Source: Bettongia penicillata ogilbyi (Eukaryota; Chordata; Mammalia; Diprotodontia; Potoroidae). Taken from it: a stretch of DNA of 64,000 bases. This document shows positions 1 to 10,944 of this stretch, one piece after another. The notes under the pieces are model-generated. The model saw nothing but the letters and a program-made list of their open reading frames with translations, was not told the DNA's origin and ran no database searches. Within the stretch, counting starts at the first letter, position 1; each line of letters starts with the position of its first letter. The translations under genes and the position numbers were made by a program. The DNA lies in contig JAJHZJ010000026.1 in assembly GCA_023548195.1 (NCBI GenBank), forward strand, positions 3,789,598 to 3,853,597, written 5' to 3'.

Positions 1-560
1 TCTTTCTGTTTGTAATTTCTGCGTGTAATTTTTGTTTCTATTTTCTCTGAAGTTTAGGGTGCTGACTTTTTCCCCTTAACTAAGTGAATGATATATGTGC
101 TTGATTAAATTAAGATTGTTTATCCTTTTTAAGGTTGCTTTCCTTTTAGAAAAGCGGGATTCTTTATTTTAATGTATGCCTGGGTCCTTGCTAAATCACA
201 GACTCCTTTAAACAAAATCACAAACAAGCTCTCTCACTCACGCTAAACAGCTTTTCTGTCTCTCCCTCACTTCTGACTGCTCTGACCGAATTTTTTCTCA
301 GCTTGCTCTAGCTCCACCTCTTCTATTCTACCTTTCCTGCTCTACCCCTTCAGCAAATTCCTCCCACCACAGACTCATATGACTCAGGCTTCCATGTGAC
401 CTAGGCTGGTCACATGTACCTATTAATGAATGGAAAAGGTATTCCTATTTAAATCACAAACTACAGAGGCCAAATTTGAACTTAAGTTTCTTTGGTTCCA
501 TAACAGGTTGAACAACATGATTTATCACTGACCCTTTAGAGTTATGATTAATCAATTAAT
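1..560. other. Unclassified sequence, possibly an old LTR or other relic
   Basis: There is no gene and no open frame of note. The stretch at about 220-420 is pyrimidine-rich with short CTCTC and CTGACTGCTCTG-like runs. Its texture resembles decayed marsupial LTR sequence, but I cannot show terminal TG/CA ends, a TATA box or a target duplication. I leave it unclassified. Confidence 0.25.
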
Positions 561-841
561 CAGAGTTCTTACTTCTTGCAAAATTATTTTACTTTACAAT
601 GTTCTTGTAATTGATTACAATTTCCTCCTGTATTTGCTCAATTCAAATTGTATTGTTTATACAAGATTTTCAAGTTCCTCTGGTACTCTCTCATGATTTC
701 TTACACAGCTGCATGGTTCCCTTATATTCAGAGACCGTAATTTATTTAGTCATCTCTTCAATTGATTGACAGTCTTTTAGTTTCCAGTTCTTTACCCCTA
801 TTAAAAAAAAAGAGTTACAATAAATAGCCTTGTACATACTG

Positions 842-893
<52 letters not shown>

Positions 894-1257
894 TTCTTTG
901 ATGAAGAATTTGTCGAGTAGTGGCATAGATCAAAAGATATGCTCAGGTTTTTGGAATTTGGAGAATAATTCCAAACTACTTCCCAGAATAGATAGAATAA
1001 ACAAGTCACAGTTCTACCACTAATGGACCTGTCTTCCCATAGCCTCTCCAACAATTGTCATTTTCTTTTTTTGTTATTTTTATCAATCTACTGGGTACAA
1101 GGGAAAACCCAAGAGTTGCTTTTATTTAATTTCTCTAATTATTAGGGATTTGGATTTATTTACATGGGTTGTTGATACTTTTGAGTACTTCCTTTGAGAA
1201 TTCTTTTTTTTTTTTTAATGTGGCTATAGATAGATAAACTTCTTCCCCTGAAAACTA
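560..1257 (-). mobile_element. Old L1 3' region, left half (split by the RTE insertion)
   Basis: Read on the minus strand, this matches the layout of marsupial L1 3' sequence: the motif around 'ctaattattagggatttgg' (1,135-1,155), the 'cttcccctgaaaactacc' motif and the 'cctctccaacaattgtcattttc' type region at about 1,045. The same element resumes at 5,075 after the RTE insertion, and the two sides join in register. It is well diverged and 5'-truncated, and a CT array has expanded inside it. Confidence 0.6.
844..891. repeat. (CT)n microsatellite
   Basis: An uninterrupted CT dinucleotide array of 24 units lies inside an old L1 fragment. The Arg-Glu alternating reading frame on the minus strand across it (742-933) comes from the repeat and is not a gene. 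Confidence 0.98.
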
Positions 1258-1266
1258 CCTTTTCAT
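1258..1266. repeat. Left target-site duplication of RTE copy 1
   Basis: The 9-mer ccttttcat lies at 1,258-1,266 and is repeated exactly at 5,066-5,074. The L1 sequence outside both copies is contiguous, which supports a true target duplication. Confidence 0.85.
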
Positions 1267-4200
1267 GTGAATTGTGGGGTGTGATCTGAGAGGACCAGCA
1301 CCTTTGGTGAGATGGCTGCCAAGCACTTTTCAGGGCTCATTCCACCTTCGGTGTCCAACTGTTCTACCCAACTCTCACACATGGCTCCAAGAAGCTGCAG
1401 CATGCACAGTGGCCACACCCTGGTAAACCGTTTCGGCAGACAGGTCAAACCAGGTCTGGAGGAGAGAGGGAGGCTGATGACTTCATACACTCTGCCTCAC
1501 TTAAAACCATTTACATATGAATCACAAGACATCACGCATACCATTTTACTCAAAGTTCTATGGACTTGATCACAGGCAAGTGATGAAGCAGCAGGTGTGG
1601 ATACACTGGGAGCTGTAGTCATATCCCTACATACAGGAGACCCAGGGCATAGGGTTGTTTCTCAATGGAAGTAGCAGTGGGACTTGGCAGCCCCTTGGGT
1701 GTCTGAGCAGCCTTTTAAGGATTGCATTGTCCACCTCTTGGGGTGCCTAAGGGGCTAGAAAAGGTGCCCTAAAAATTGTCTGCTTACCCAACCCTGGCCT
1801 GATTACTGTGGCAGGCAGGGAATCCCACTATGTAGTAGAAACACACAAAAAATGTACAAAATGTACAAAAACATTTGCAAAGATGATTGCACTCACCATC
1901 AGCATATAGAAAGTGTGCACACTTGTAGACAGCACAATATCCAATAGACCTGAAAGACAAACTGCTCTTGTTGCAAGAGAACTCAACAGGTATCACATCC
2001 AAATAGCAGTCCTGACTGAAAAAAGTTGGCAAATGAGCCCACTTTACTGAAGCTGGAGCTGGATACACATTTTTCTGGAGTGAGTGTAGTGAAGGGGAGC
2101 ACTGTGAAGCTGGCTTGAGTTTTACAATCAAAACTAATCTAATCAGCAAGATGATATGCTTACCAAAAGCAGTGAATGACAGGCTCATGATAATACAATT
2201 ACCACTCATAGAAAAATGCCATGCCACCATCATCAGTGCCTATGCTTCCACCATGACAAACCCTGATAAAGTCAAAGAAAAATTTTATGAAGACCTAGAG
2301 GTAATGTGCCAAAAGAGGATAAGCTTATCATTCAGGGTGACTTTAACACTAGAGGAGGCTCAGACTACCAGACTTGGCAGGCAGTCCTAGGGAAGAATGG
2401 AGTTGGAAAGTCAACAGCAGTGGTCATTTCCTGTTGAAGACTTGTGCATCACATGAGCTTCTCATCATCAATACTGTTATCTGTTTACCTAAAAGCAATA
2501 AAACTTCCTGGTTGTACCTTCGCAGCAAACATTGGCATCTAATAGAGTATGTAATTGTAAAGAGAAAAGACAGAGAAGATGTGAGAGTGACAAAGGCAAT
2601 GTGCAGTGCAAAGTGCTGAACTGATCATAGACATTCTTTCCAAGCTAAATATTCACATTCCTCAAAAGTGGTGCCCCCAAGGCAAAATGACTACCAGAAG
2701 AATTAATCAACAGATTAGTTGGGAGTGAACTCTTCTCTGGGAGTGAACAGTTTGTTGCTAACTTGGAGGGAAAGTTGAGCCAACACATAGTTGGGAATAA
2801 GCAGAAAAGGAGTGGGCAGCTTTCAGAAATTTGTTGTACAGCACTACAATTGCTCATCTGGGTCAGGACACTTGCAAACACTGAGATTGGCTTGATGAAA
2901 ATTATGGGGAAATTCAGAAGCTGAGAAACAAGAACTTCACAGAATATACCAGCAAGATAACTCATCCACCTCTAAGAAGGCAGCATTTAATTCCATCAAA
3001 AGCAAAGTACAAGCAAAGTTAGAGAGATGCAGGATTCCTGGCTCAATAAGAAGGCAGAAGAAATTCAGTTTTATGCTAACAGTAACAATCCAAAGCACTT
3101 TTATGATTCCCTGAAAGAATTTGTGAACTAAAAACCTAGGTGCATCACAACTACTCAGTGCTGATGGAACCATATTGATTAGTGATAAGGACATGATCCT
3201 AAAGAGATGGGCTGAACACCTCCATAGTATTCTCAGCAGACCTTCATCAATCAATGCTGAGGCCATTGACCATTTACCTCAGATTGAAGTCAATCCCTCC
3301 TTAGCTGAACTTCCAACTGAAGAAGAAGTTTGGAGGGTCATTAGATTCCTTTCATGTGGCAAAGCACCTGGTACGGATTCTATTCCAGCTGAGATTTACA
3401 AGATAGGGGGAACAATGTTCAGACAAAAGCTGACTGAAATTTTCCAGATTATATGGCAAGAGGAAGTTATCCCCTAGGAGTTCAAGGATGTCTCCATTGT
3501 TCATCTCTATAAAGGTAAAGGGAATAGATTGTCCTGTGACAATCACAGGGCAGTCTCTCTCTTGGCCATTGCTCACAAAATTCTTGCTAGAGTACTCCTT
3601 AACAGACTAATCCTTCACCTGGAAGATGGTTGTATATCTGAGAGCCAGTGTGGCTTCAGAAAGGGCCAAGGAACAGTCGATATGGTATTTGCTTCCCAAC
3701 AGCTCCAGGAGAAATGCCAGGAGAAATGCAACACAACATTTGTAAATCTGACCAAGGCCTTTGACACTGTTAGTCATGAGGGCTTATGGAAAATTATGTC
3801 ACATTCTGTTGCCCAGGGAAGTTCATCAGTACTGTATGTCAATTTCATGATGGTATGTTTGCCCGAGTTCTGAATAGTGGATAATAGTCACCAATGGAGT
3901 AAAACAGGGCTGCGTCCTTGCTCCCATGCTTTTTAGCCTGATATTGTCAAATGCTTTCAATGAGGATGAAGATGGCATCAAGGTCAACTACTGTACTGAT
4001 GGTAAATTCTTCAATTTAAAAGGCTACAAACCAAGACCAGCTTTGATTGTTGCTGCATGATTTTCTGTTTGCAGATGATTGTGCACTCAGTGCAGCCTCT
4101 GAGCTGAGATGCAACAAAGTATGCATCAATTCTCTGATGTCTGTGCTAATTTTGACCTAATAATTAACACCAAGAAAACATAGGTGCTCCCTCAGCCACC

Positions 4201-5065
4201 ACCACACCATTCATACATGGAACCATTGATTACAACAAATGGAGAAGTTTTGAATGCTGTGGATAAATTCACTTACCTTGGTAGCATACCTTCCTGTGAT
4301 GTACACATTGGCAGTGAGGTTGATGCATTGCTAGTGCTAGCTCAGTGTTTGGGAGGCTCTGAAGAAAAGTTTGGGAGAGAAGAGGTATTTGACTACCAAA
4401 CTGAAGGTCTACAGACCCATTGTGCTGACCTCGTTGTTGTATGCCTGTAAAACATAGGCAGTCTACCAGCACCATGTCAGGAAACTGAATCACTTCCATT
4501 TGAACGGTCTTAGGAAAATTCTGAGGATCACTTGACAGGATAAGGTACCAGACACTGAAGTCCTTACTCCAGCTGAACTGCCAAGCATTCAAACTATGCT
4601 TCAGAGAGTGAAACTCTGATGGGCTGGCCATGTTGTTAGAATGCAAAATGTGTGCTTGCCAAAAAGACTATTTTATGGAGGACTCACATGGGGCAGGTGA
4701 TCACATGGTGGTCAGAAGAAGCACTACAAGGACACTCTCAAGGTCTCTCTCAAGAACTTTGTATTTGACTCTGTAACTTGGGAGACACTGGCAAAGAACC
4801 GTTCAGCATGGCTTGCCTATATCAAAAGGGGTGCTGTGCTCTTTGAACAAAGCAAAATTGAGACAGCACAAAACAAACATATGATGCACAAATTTGCGGT
4901 ATCCACCTCAAATATTCACATAGACTATCTGTGCCTAACCTGCGGTAGAGCATCCTGAGCTCATGTTCCGGAACCAGCACAGTTGCACACATTGACATTT
5001 TACTTTTTCATGGTGATGTTATTTTGGTCCTCTTCAGGAACAAAGGACAACAACCAACCAACCAA
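1267..5065 (+). mobile_element. Near-full-length RTE-type LINE (copy 1)
   Basis: This 3.8-kb non-LTR retrotransposon is bounded by a perfect 9-bp target duplication and ends in a short CCAA repeat tail (about 5,050-5,065). In order it holds a 5' leader (1,267-1,890), an APE-type endonuclease region (about 1,890-2,640), a linker, a reverse transcriptase (about 3,290-4,450) and a C-terminal region with a WAGHVVRM-like block near 4,620. Translation is broken by many stops and frameshifts, so it is inactive. I place it in the RTE/RTE-X group from the endonuclease and RT signatures and the short simple tail. BovB-type RTE is less likely, because its RT motif A region reads differently. The exact family needs a library search. 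Confidence 0.85.
1890..4880 (+). pseudogene. Decayed endonuclease-reverse transcriptase of RTE copy 1
   Basis: This frame once encoded the single RTE polyprotein that nicks target DNA and copies the element RNA at the nick. Seen in pieces: an endonuclease start near 1,930 (SNRPERQTALVARELNRY), a YEDLEV-type segment at 2,280, and the RSKHWHLIEYVIVKRKDRED stretch at about 2,520-2,580. The RT pieces are SCGKAPGTDSIPAEIYK (3,355), GFRKGQGTVDMVFA (3,653) and KAFDTVS (3,757). Motif A reads FVNLTKAF where copy 2 has FVDLTKAF, so the first catalytic aspartate is lost. Motif C (FADD, about 4,070) remains. Several frames are needed to follow it. The longest open pieces are 100 codons (3,175-3,477) and 114 codons (3,529-3,873). 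Confidence 0.85.
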
Positions 5066-5074
5066 CCTTTTCAT
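5066..5074. repeat. Right target-site duplication of RTE copy 1
   Basis: This is the second exact copy of ccttttcat, directly after the CCAA tail of the RTE element. It runs straight into the right half of the interrupted L1. Confidence 0.85.
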
Positions 5075-5800
5075 ATCCTTCAATCGTTGATCAATTAAGG
5101 CATGGCTTTATTCTTATAAATTTGAATTTGTATTCTGTATATATCTTGCATGAGAATTATCAATCAATGAATAAACATTAGGCATCCAATACATATCAGA
5201 TGCTGTGCTAAGTTCTACAGATACGTAGAGAGGCAAAAAAAAAAAAAAATGGTCCAGAAACTTACAACAAACATGTTGGTCATTTAACCTTCCCGTTAAA
5301 TCTTAGCTATACTGGATTTGTATAAAAACTTTTCAATTTTATTTAATCAATGTTGTCTATTTTGTTTTCTGCAGTCTTCTCTGTTTCTTATTTGGTCATA
5401 AACTCTTCCCCATATGTACATCTGAAAGGTTATTTCTTTCTTGTTCCTCTGATTTGTTTATGATGTGCCCTTTTATATGTACATCACATATCCATTTGGA
5501 TCTGATGATATAAATGTTAGTTGTGGTCTAAATCTAATTCCTGCCATGCTGTTGACCAGCATTCTCAATACTTTTTATCAAATAGCAGGGCTTCACCCCA
5601 TCATAGGGGTCTTTGCATTTATCGAACTTTAGCATTCTAGGTCCATTTGCTTTTGAATGCTGTGGATCTAATCTTTTCCACTGGTCAAGCTTTGCATTTT
5701 TAACTGGTTACAATTGTGTGTGTATGTGTGAGATTATTGTTTCTTATTATGGTTTGTAATCACTAGTAACTAAATATATACATACCATTTCTCACATCTC
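5075..5800 (-). mobile_element. Old L1 ORF2 3' region, right half
   Basis: This continues the L1 interrupted at 1,257. It includes the 'gatcaattaaggcatggc' block (5,090), the 'aacttttcaattttatttaatc' block (5,326) and the 'aaactcttccccatatgtac' block (5,400). All are typical of the minus strand of the ORF2 C-terminal region of marsupial L1. A short unrelated repeat sits at about 5,160-5,255. Stops in all frames show it is dead. Confidence 0.6.
5160..5255 (+). repeat. L2-type interspersed fragment with A-rich end
   Basis: The 'aataaacattaggcatccaat ... gctgtgctaagttctacagatac' pattern is the common therian block 'ageing to cactgtgctaagtgctggg'. It ends in a run of 15 A (5,237-5,251). It interrupts the surrounding L1. 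The family name is uncertain (L2 or MIR-related). Confidence 0.45.
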
Positions 5801-5841
5801 CACCAGTTTTTCTTTTCTTGATCATGCTTAACTTTCAGCAA

Positions 5842-6535
5842 AGTCAAGTCAGTAAACTTAACACTTGTTAAGTGCCAGGCATAGGGCTGAGCAATGGGTT
5901 TACACAAAAAGGCAAAAATAGCCTGTGCTCTCAAGAAGCTTGTACTCTAACGGGGAAGTCAACATATAAACAATATTGTTGCTGGTGTTGTCATTTGTCT
6001 TTTGTTCTCAAAGATGATTGTGATATCTGGGAGGTGTTGTCATGACATACCCATGAACTGGATTTAAGTGAGGGAGGACTGTGTAAAGTCACCAACCTCA
6101 CTTTCCCCTCTAGAGCCATCTGAATCCAGTAGCAAAATATAGATCAGGAAAATTAGAGATGTCCCTGGATGGTAAACAACATTCTGCAAGTAAAATACAT
6201 ATAAGATAAAATGGAGATAATCTCAAATGGAAAGCACTCGTTTTTAAGGGGGGTCAGGAAAGGCTTCTTTAAGAAAGTAAGATTTTAGATGAGAATTGAG
6301 GGAAGTCAGGGAAGCCAGGAAATTGAGATGAGGAGGGCTGGTATCGGGATGGGAGCAGCCAACGAAAATGTTTTGACCTGAGAGAGGGAGAGATGGATTT
6401 GTTGAAAGAACAAAAAGGAGGTCAGTGAAAGGCAGGAAGACACCAGGTTATAAAGGGCTTTATAAGCTGAACCGAGGGTTTTATATTTGATCCTAGAAGT
6501 AATAGGTTACCACTGGAATTTACTGAATGAGGAAA
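5842..6535 (+). repeat. Ancient L2-type repeat, long copy 1 (split by a SINE piece)
   Basis: The left part (5,842-5,975) carries 'acacttgttaagtgccaggc' and 'ctcaagaagcttgtactctaacgggg'. The right part (about 6,150-6,535) has the 'aggcttctttaagaaagtaag ... ttataaagggctttataagc ... ggttaccactggaatttactg' series. The same ordered blocks recur at 15,175-15,715, so this is one long interspersed family. A SINE piece (5,984-6,148) lies between the parts. I take it as ancient and L2-related. The family name is not certain. Confidence 0.5.
5984..6148 (-). mobile_element. RTE-tailed SINE, 3' part
   Basis: Read on the minus strand, it runs from 'ctggattcagatggctct' through 'gaggttggtgac' to a tail with 'gagaacaaaagacaaatgac'. 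The body matches the 3' half of the SINEs at 33,669-33,960 and 39,525-39,843. The tail resembles the 3' end of the RTE LINE at about 5,020-5,062. It lacks the 5' half. Confidence 0.65.
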
Positions 6536-6539
6536 ACCA

Positions 6540-7590
6540 AAAAGACTTGATGTTATTAAAAATAGTCTGTAAGTCTGTCCATCTGAAATGTCTCCATTCT
6601 AGGGATAGGGAAAATAAATGGTCATTTTTACTGACTGTTTCAAAAATGTCACTTGAAAGGGGTCAATTCTGGCATTTTGTTGTGAATCATTAAACTGAGA
6701 ATGGATTTGATAACAGATGAAATATTCACAGTTCATTAGAAAAGACTTGTGCGTTCACCCTTAGTCCACCTGAAGATAACACCCGTAAGTCAGGCTCCAA
6801 CACTCACCAAGCCCGTTGAAAACTGAAACAACCTTAAAAAAAGAAATGAGAAAAAAATAGAGCCATCAATTATTAACGAAATACATGAAGCTGGTGGTAG
6901 TCTGATTCCAAGAACTGAATCTGACCTGAGTGATGGGAAGGTAAAGAGGCTGATTAGCCCTAACAGTGTATTGTTATTCTCTGAGCGCTGCTAGAATCGC
7001 TGTTGAAAGGGTCACTGCTTCCAGGTGCTAGACCAGAAGATAGACTTATAAAAGATGATCTTTAGAAAAATATCTGTCACAAAGGCAAGATGGGAAGTCA
7101 AAAAGCATAGCAGGATTATTCAGTCTCAGGCATAAGCCAGGCAGAAATAGGATGCCAGTTTCCATTTCTAAGTCGCTTGAGCAACAGAGTAACAGCAATT
7201 CTTCAACTGCAGATTTCACAGAAAAAATAGCAACCTTTGAAAAATCTTCTACAGATTTCTTCTCCTTCTCCAGTAATCTATCAAAAGAATGAGCAATCTA
7301 TCCCTGTAATAGTGCACTGTTGCCTCAGTGAACCACTTAAAGATATTATGAGCTGTCTGTTTGAATACTGGAAAATAAAAATGTCAAGCTGCTCTAATCT
7401 CAAGGCCATTGAATTCTTAAGTTCTCTGACAAGCATATGTGGTGAATAATAGCAGAGAGATGATTACAGAGTAAAGATAGTTCTTTTCAGTATGAAGAAT
7501 CCTTTGAATAGGGAATGGGAAAATCCACTTTTCTCTGAAGGCCATCGTAATTCTGTGCAAGATGCAACTGGATGGCACAGTTAATTGAGA
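6540..7590. other. No recognised feature
   Basis: I see no repeat I can name and no open frame with domain-like content. Frames of 60-70 codons here are of chance length for AT-rich DNA. Confidence 0.5.
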
Positions 7591-7591
7591 A

Positions 7592-7811
7592 GTGGAAGTA
7601 GAAGCAGAAAGATCAGAGTTCAAATCTTACCTCCTCCACTTATAGGCTGGACAGATCACTGAACCTCTCAGTCCCTCACCTTCCTAATCTGTAAAATGTG
7701 GATTATAATAGCACCTACCTTCCATAGTTTTTGTGAGAATAAAATTAGTTAACATTTGTAGAGCCTTTTGCAAACCTTCAAGTGATATGTAAATGCTAGA
7801 TATTGTTTGCT
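7592..7811 (+). repeat. MIR-type SINE
   Basis: It carries the MIR order of blocks: 'agagttcaaatctta' (7,615), 'ggacagatcactgaacctctcagt' core, 'ctgtaaaatgtgg' and 'tgtgagaataaaattagtta', ending with 'atgtaaatgctagatattg'. It is old and diverged, with no target duplication seen. Confidence 0.75.
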
Positions 7812-7936
7812 TCAGTTCCTTATCTGTAAAATGATCTGGAGAAGGAAATGGCAAGTCATTCCAGTAATTTACTGAGAAACCCCAAATGGGGTGACAGAGA
7901 GTAGCACATAACTGAAACCACTCAACAACACTATGT
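7812..7936 (+). mobile_element. Marsupial CORE-SINE 3' part
   Basis: Blocks 'ctgtaaaatgatctgga', 'gaaggaaatggcaagtcatt', 'gaaaccccaaatggggtgac' and 'actgaaaccactcaacaaca' are in the order expected for the 3' half of a common marsupial SINE. A minus-strand copy with the same blocks and a 5' half is at 14,871-15,110. Confidence 0.75.
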
Positions 7937-8190
7937 GGGGGCAAGGAGAAGCAAGAAAAAGAAAGAGAAAGAAAATACACTTCCATTTTCATTCAGACTT
8001 CAGTTCTCTCTCTGGAGGTAAATAGCATTTTTCATCATGAGTCCTTTGGAATTGTCATAGATCACTGTATTGATCAGGATAGCTAAGTCTTTCACAGTTG
8101 ATTATCTTTACAAGTGAGCAGAACTAGGCGAACATTGTACACAGTAACAACAATATTGTAATGACAATCAACTGTTATTTTGCTTTTCAA
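7937..8190 (-). mobile_element. L1 3' fragment with internal (5') inversion
   Basis: From about 7,985 to 8,102 the sequence matches the minus strand of L1 3' sequence ('gcatttttcatcatgagtcc', 'gatagctaagtctttcacag'). From about 8,110 to 8,185 it switches to the plus strand of the adjacent upstream L1 segment ('gagcagaactaggcgaacat', 'gacaatcaactgt'). The two halves meet at the same consensus point. This is the arrangement twin priming produces during L1 integration. Confidence 0.6.
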
Positions 8191-8247
8191 GTTTTGGGAA
8201 GTGGGTGGGTGAATGAGCAGGGCTAGTGATTTCATAAGTTTCAGGAA

Positions 8248-8362
8248 GTGCCTGCCACACACACATGCACATGCACACAAATATACACACATACCTACAA
8301 CACACATGCACATGCCCAAACACACACAGAACACACATACACATATATACACAGACTGATAC
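8248..8362. repeat. CA-rich imperfect microsatellite
   Basis: It is an interrupted (CA)n array with CATG and CATA variants. Apparent frames on both strands here (His-Thr rich, Cys-Val rich) are products of the repeat. Confidence 0.9.
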
Positions 8363-8379
8363 AGATTGGCCACATATCC

Positions 8380-8458
8380 ATAATTTACATAGCCTGGGTC
8401 ACTAAGCTAAGATTTAAACCCAGATCTTCTTGATTCTAATACTGAACCACTATCAGCC
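8380..8458 (-). repeat. MIR-type fragment
   Basis: The pattern 'cctgggtcactaagctaaga', 'tttaaacccagatcttcttg' and 'ctgaaccacta' is the minus-strand 5' half of a MIR-like SINE. It is short and diverged. Confidence 0.5.
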
Positions 8459-8469
8459 GTACTATACTG

Positions 8470-9380
8470 GCGATATTACAATCACTTTAGGTATACATTA
8501 ACGATAACAAACAATTCCTCCTTTAATAAGAGAAGAATCATTTTTAGGGGATCATATGATTTGGTAACATCAATACCATCTTCTCTCAGTCTAGAATTAT
8601 GGGACTTAGACCTTTCTGATCGGCTCAGACCTAAAATCTTCCATCAGTATTCATACCTTTTAGATACTGTTGACTTTATATGAAATTCCAATCTCATGTA
8701 TTTCTTGTTTTTTTCCCCCTAAGTATTTAGAAGTGATTATCTCAAAAGTAATCACTGGGAGAGTCATGATTTCTTGTGAGTCAACTTCTTTCTTTAGCCA
8801 AGATGTCTGCCTGTAGAGCTTTCCCAAATGATGGGAAAATGTCAAGCATTCCATCCTCCTGTGTTGTCTTGTTCACCATACTAAATTTTTTTCCTTTAGT
8901 CAATCAAACAAAATGCCCCTTACTACTTCATTATAACATCCCTTTTAACAACCACATATTTTTTTCTGTCTTAGGAAGTCCTAGTAGGGAGTAGGGAATG
9001 GAAAACTGTCCTTATTCCTTTCTTCTCATTGCAGTTTCCTCTGGAATAACCTTGGTTTATGTCCAATGTCCTTACTGGGGGATTTGGGGCTTTTTGTTAA
9101 CTCACATATAAAAGTACTTTGCAAACAAATTTATTTGTATACAAATTCACTCTCTTTGCTTCCACACCTGACAGTCCATGTCATAATTGTTTTCCACTGC
9201 CCTCTACTGCCCTTGAACAATTTCATATTCAGACTTCTTTTTCATCTCAAGGGGAAATTGTTGGAGGTAGAAAATGTGTAGAAAGAGGGACTCCAATAAA
9301 TTAATCCATCACTAAAGAACCATTTGTATGTTGTTCAGCTTTTGTGGTCTCAGCATTGTGTTAGGTGTTGTGGGGGGATA
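8470..9380. other. No recognised feature
   Basis: No repeat, gene or RNA is recognised here. The small frames at 8,776-8,994 and 9,066-9,304 have no domain-like content. Confidence 0.5.
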
Positions 9381-9387
9381 TAATATC

Positions 9388-9577
9388 ATAGGATCACAGT
9401 TGTAAAGCTGGAAAGGACCTAAGAAAATTTCTAGTTCAACACTCTTATTTTACATATAAGAAAACTAATGTCCAGAGAAATGAAGTGGATTTCTCAAGAA
9501 GTAGCAGGACAGAAATTCCAGTCTTATGACTCCATAGATAGTGCTCTTTGTATTACACTATGAAAATACTATTTACA
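9388..9577 (-). repeat. MIR-like SINE
   Basis: The blocks 'aaagctggaaaggacctaag', 'ttttacatataagaaaacta', 'gtccagagaaatgaagtgg' and 'gtgctctttgtattacacta' follow the minus-strand order of this common therian SINE. A second copy with the same blocks lies at 10,945-11,145. Confidence 0.65.
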
Positions 9578-9734
9578 CTTGAATACTATGAAAGATGTTC
9601 CCATCACTTCATCCTTGAAGTTTGTAAGGTAGTGGAAGAGAAAAGCTAAAAGTACATTTCAAAAAAAAATAACTAGTGGAAAAGAAAATATTCAATCAAA
9701 TGCTAAATTATGTTTATAAACAATGCTGCTTTAT

Positions 9735-10040
9735 TAAAGAAAGGTAATATAAATGAAGCTTGAGGTGGCCAAGAACACTTCATGAAAGGAGAAGGCTAGA
9801 ACTAGGTCTCGATGAATGACTATGACTTGAGTAGGAAAAATCAGGGAGCAGAAGGGAGTAGAGGCAAGAATTAGGCTAGTAAATTCTTGTACATAGTAGT
9901 TTCTCAATCAATATTTGCCAAATTGAGTTGGTACAAGGTACTGGATGGATTTGGGGAGGGGAATATTGACATAAGAAAAGCCATGTCTGAAGCTCTTAAA
10001 CTAATCCAGTTTTGAAGTGAATGTATCTTTGTGTACTTCT
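9735..10040. repeat. Possible L2-type relic
   Basis: Weak similarity in order of blocks to the long repeats at 5,842 and 15,175 (a 'cttgaggtggccaag' start, and 'cttgtacatagtagtttctc' with 'aatcaatatttgcc', which resembles an L2 3' end). The call is tentative. Confidence 0.3.
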
Positions 10041-10259
10041 CACTACAGTTCATTCCATAAAAAATAAGCCAGAGAATCCCCAGATCACGTGTCCTTATGT
10101 GGCTTCTAAAATTATCAGATAGATCATGAGCATTTCTTGCTTATTGATCTCTGAATGGATTTCCTACTTTATTATGAGGTTTTCATACCCCATTATAAGG
10201 CATACACACCAAGTATATTAGAAATCATTAGGGTGAATAAGTTTTGGAAACTCATTTAA

Positions 10260-10740
10260 CATTAGGTATTTACCATTAAATTGACAGCTTTTAATGATGT
10301 CTTTTGTGAATAATTGAAGCCCATTGCCAGCTTAACATGCTGATATACTTTAGGCTAAGTAAACCTGAAATAATTATAATTAGCTTTTGCATTTACTGCT
10401 TAGTGCTGTATCTTTCATGAGCTTTCTCGCTAGGCAGCTTTTGTCAGTAGGTTCTCCATGTGACTTCTATTTTATGTGGACCCTTTTGTAGTTTGTTGTC
10501 TATTGCTTCATTACTCAAATACCTGCCACTGAGTTTATCTTCAGGTTTTTATTTGATCTCTTAAAGTTCAGAACCACTGAGCAATTATCTGTTAAGAATA
10601 TCTGTGACTCATTCCTAAAGATACTGTGCTGTCATTAACTAGGACAGATTTCACTCCAGATGGTTCAGAGGCTTTATCAGTTAATACAACCTGTCAATGT
10701 TGGCTTTGTAGTTACATGGTAAAGAAATAATTATCTTTCC
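10260..10740. other. Repeat-free AT-rich block, candidate conserved non-coding DNA
   Basis: There is no repeat I recognise, and no runs of simple sequence. It carries several homeodomain-type TAATTA motifs ('aataattataattagc' at about 10,370). Lack of repeat decay and motif density fit a conserved non-coding element, but conservation cannot be judged from one sequence. Confidence 0.25.
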
Positions 10741-10944
10741 ATTTTAAAAATTTTCATTTAGTGACCTTTCTTTGGCTCCTATGAACAATGGGAATATTTT
10801 ACTCTCAATCATTCACAAGGGTACTTTTGATTTTAATGTCAATAAGTGGATATACGTTTCTAGCGATTGTATTTTAGGAGTGTGATTTCTACAATAACTA
10901 CCAAAATTCATATATCATTGCAAAATTCAAATTTAATCTTTTTC

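Noticed and set aside
742..933. Arg-Glu repeat protein frame
   Set aside because: Pure translation of the (CT)n microsatellite.
1784..2233. 149-codon minus-strand frame
   Set aside because: It is antisense to the RTE endonuclease region, with Cys/Phe-rich shadow composition.
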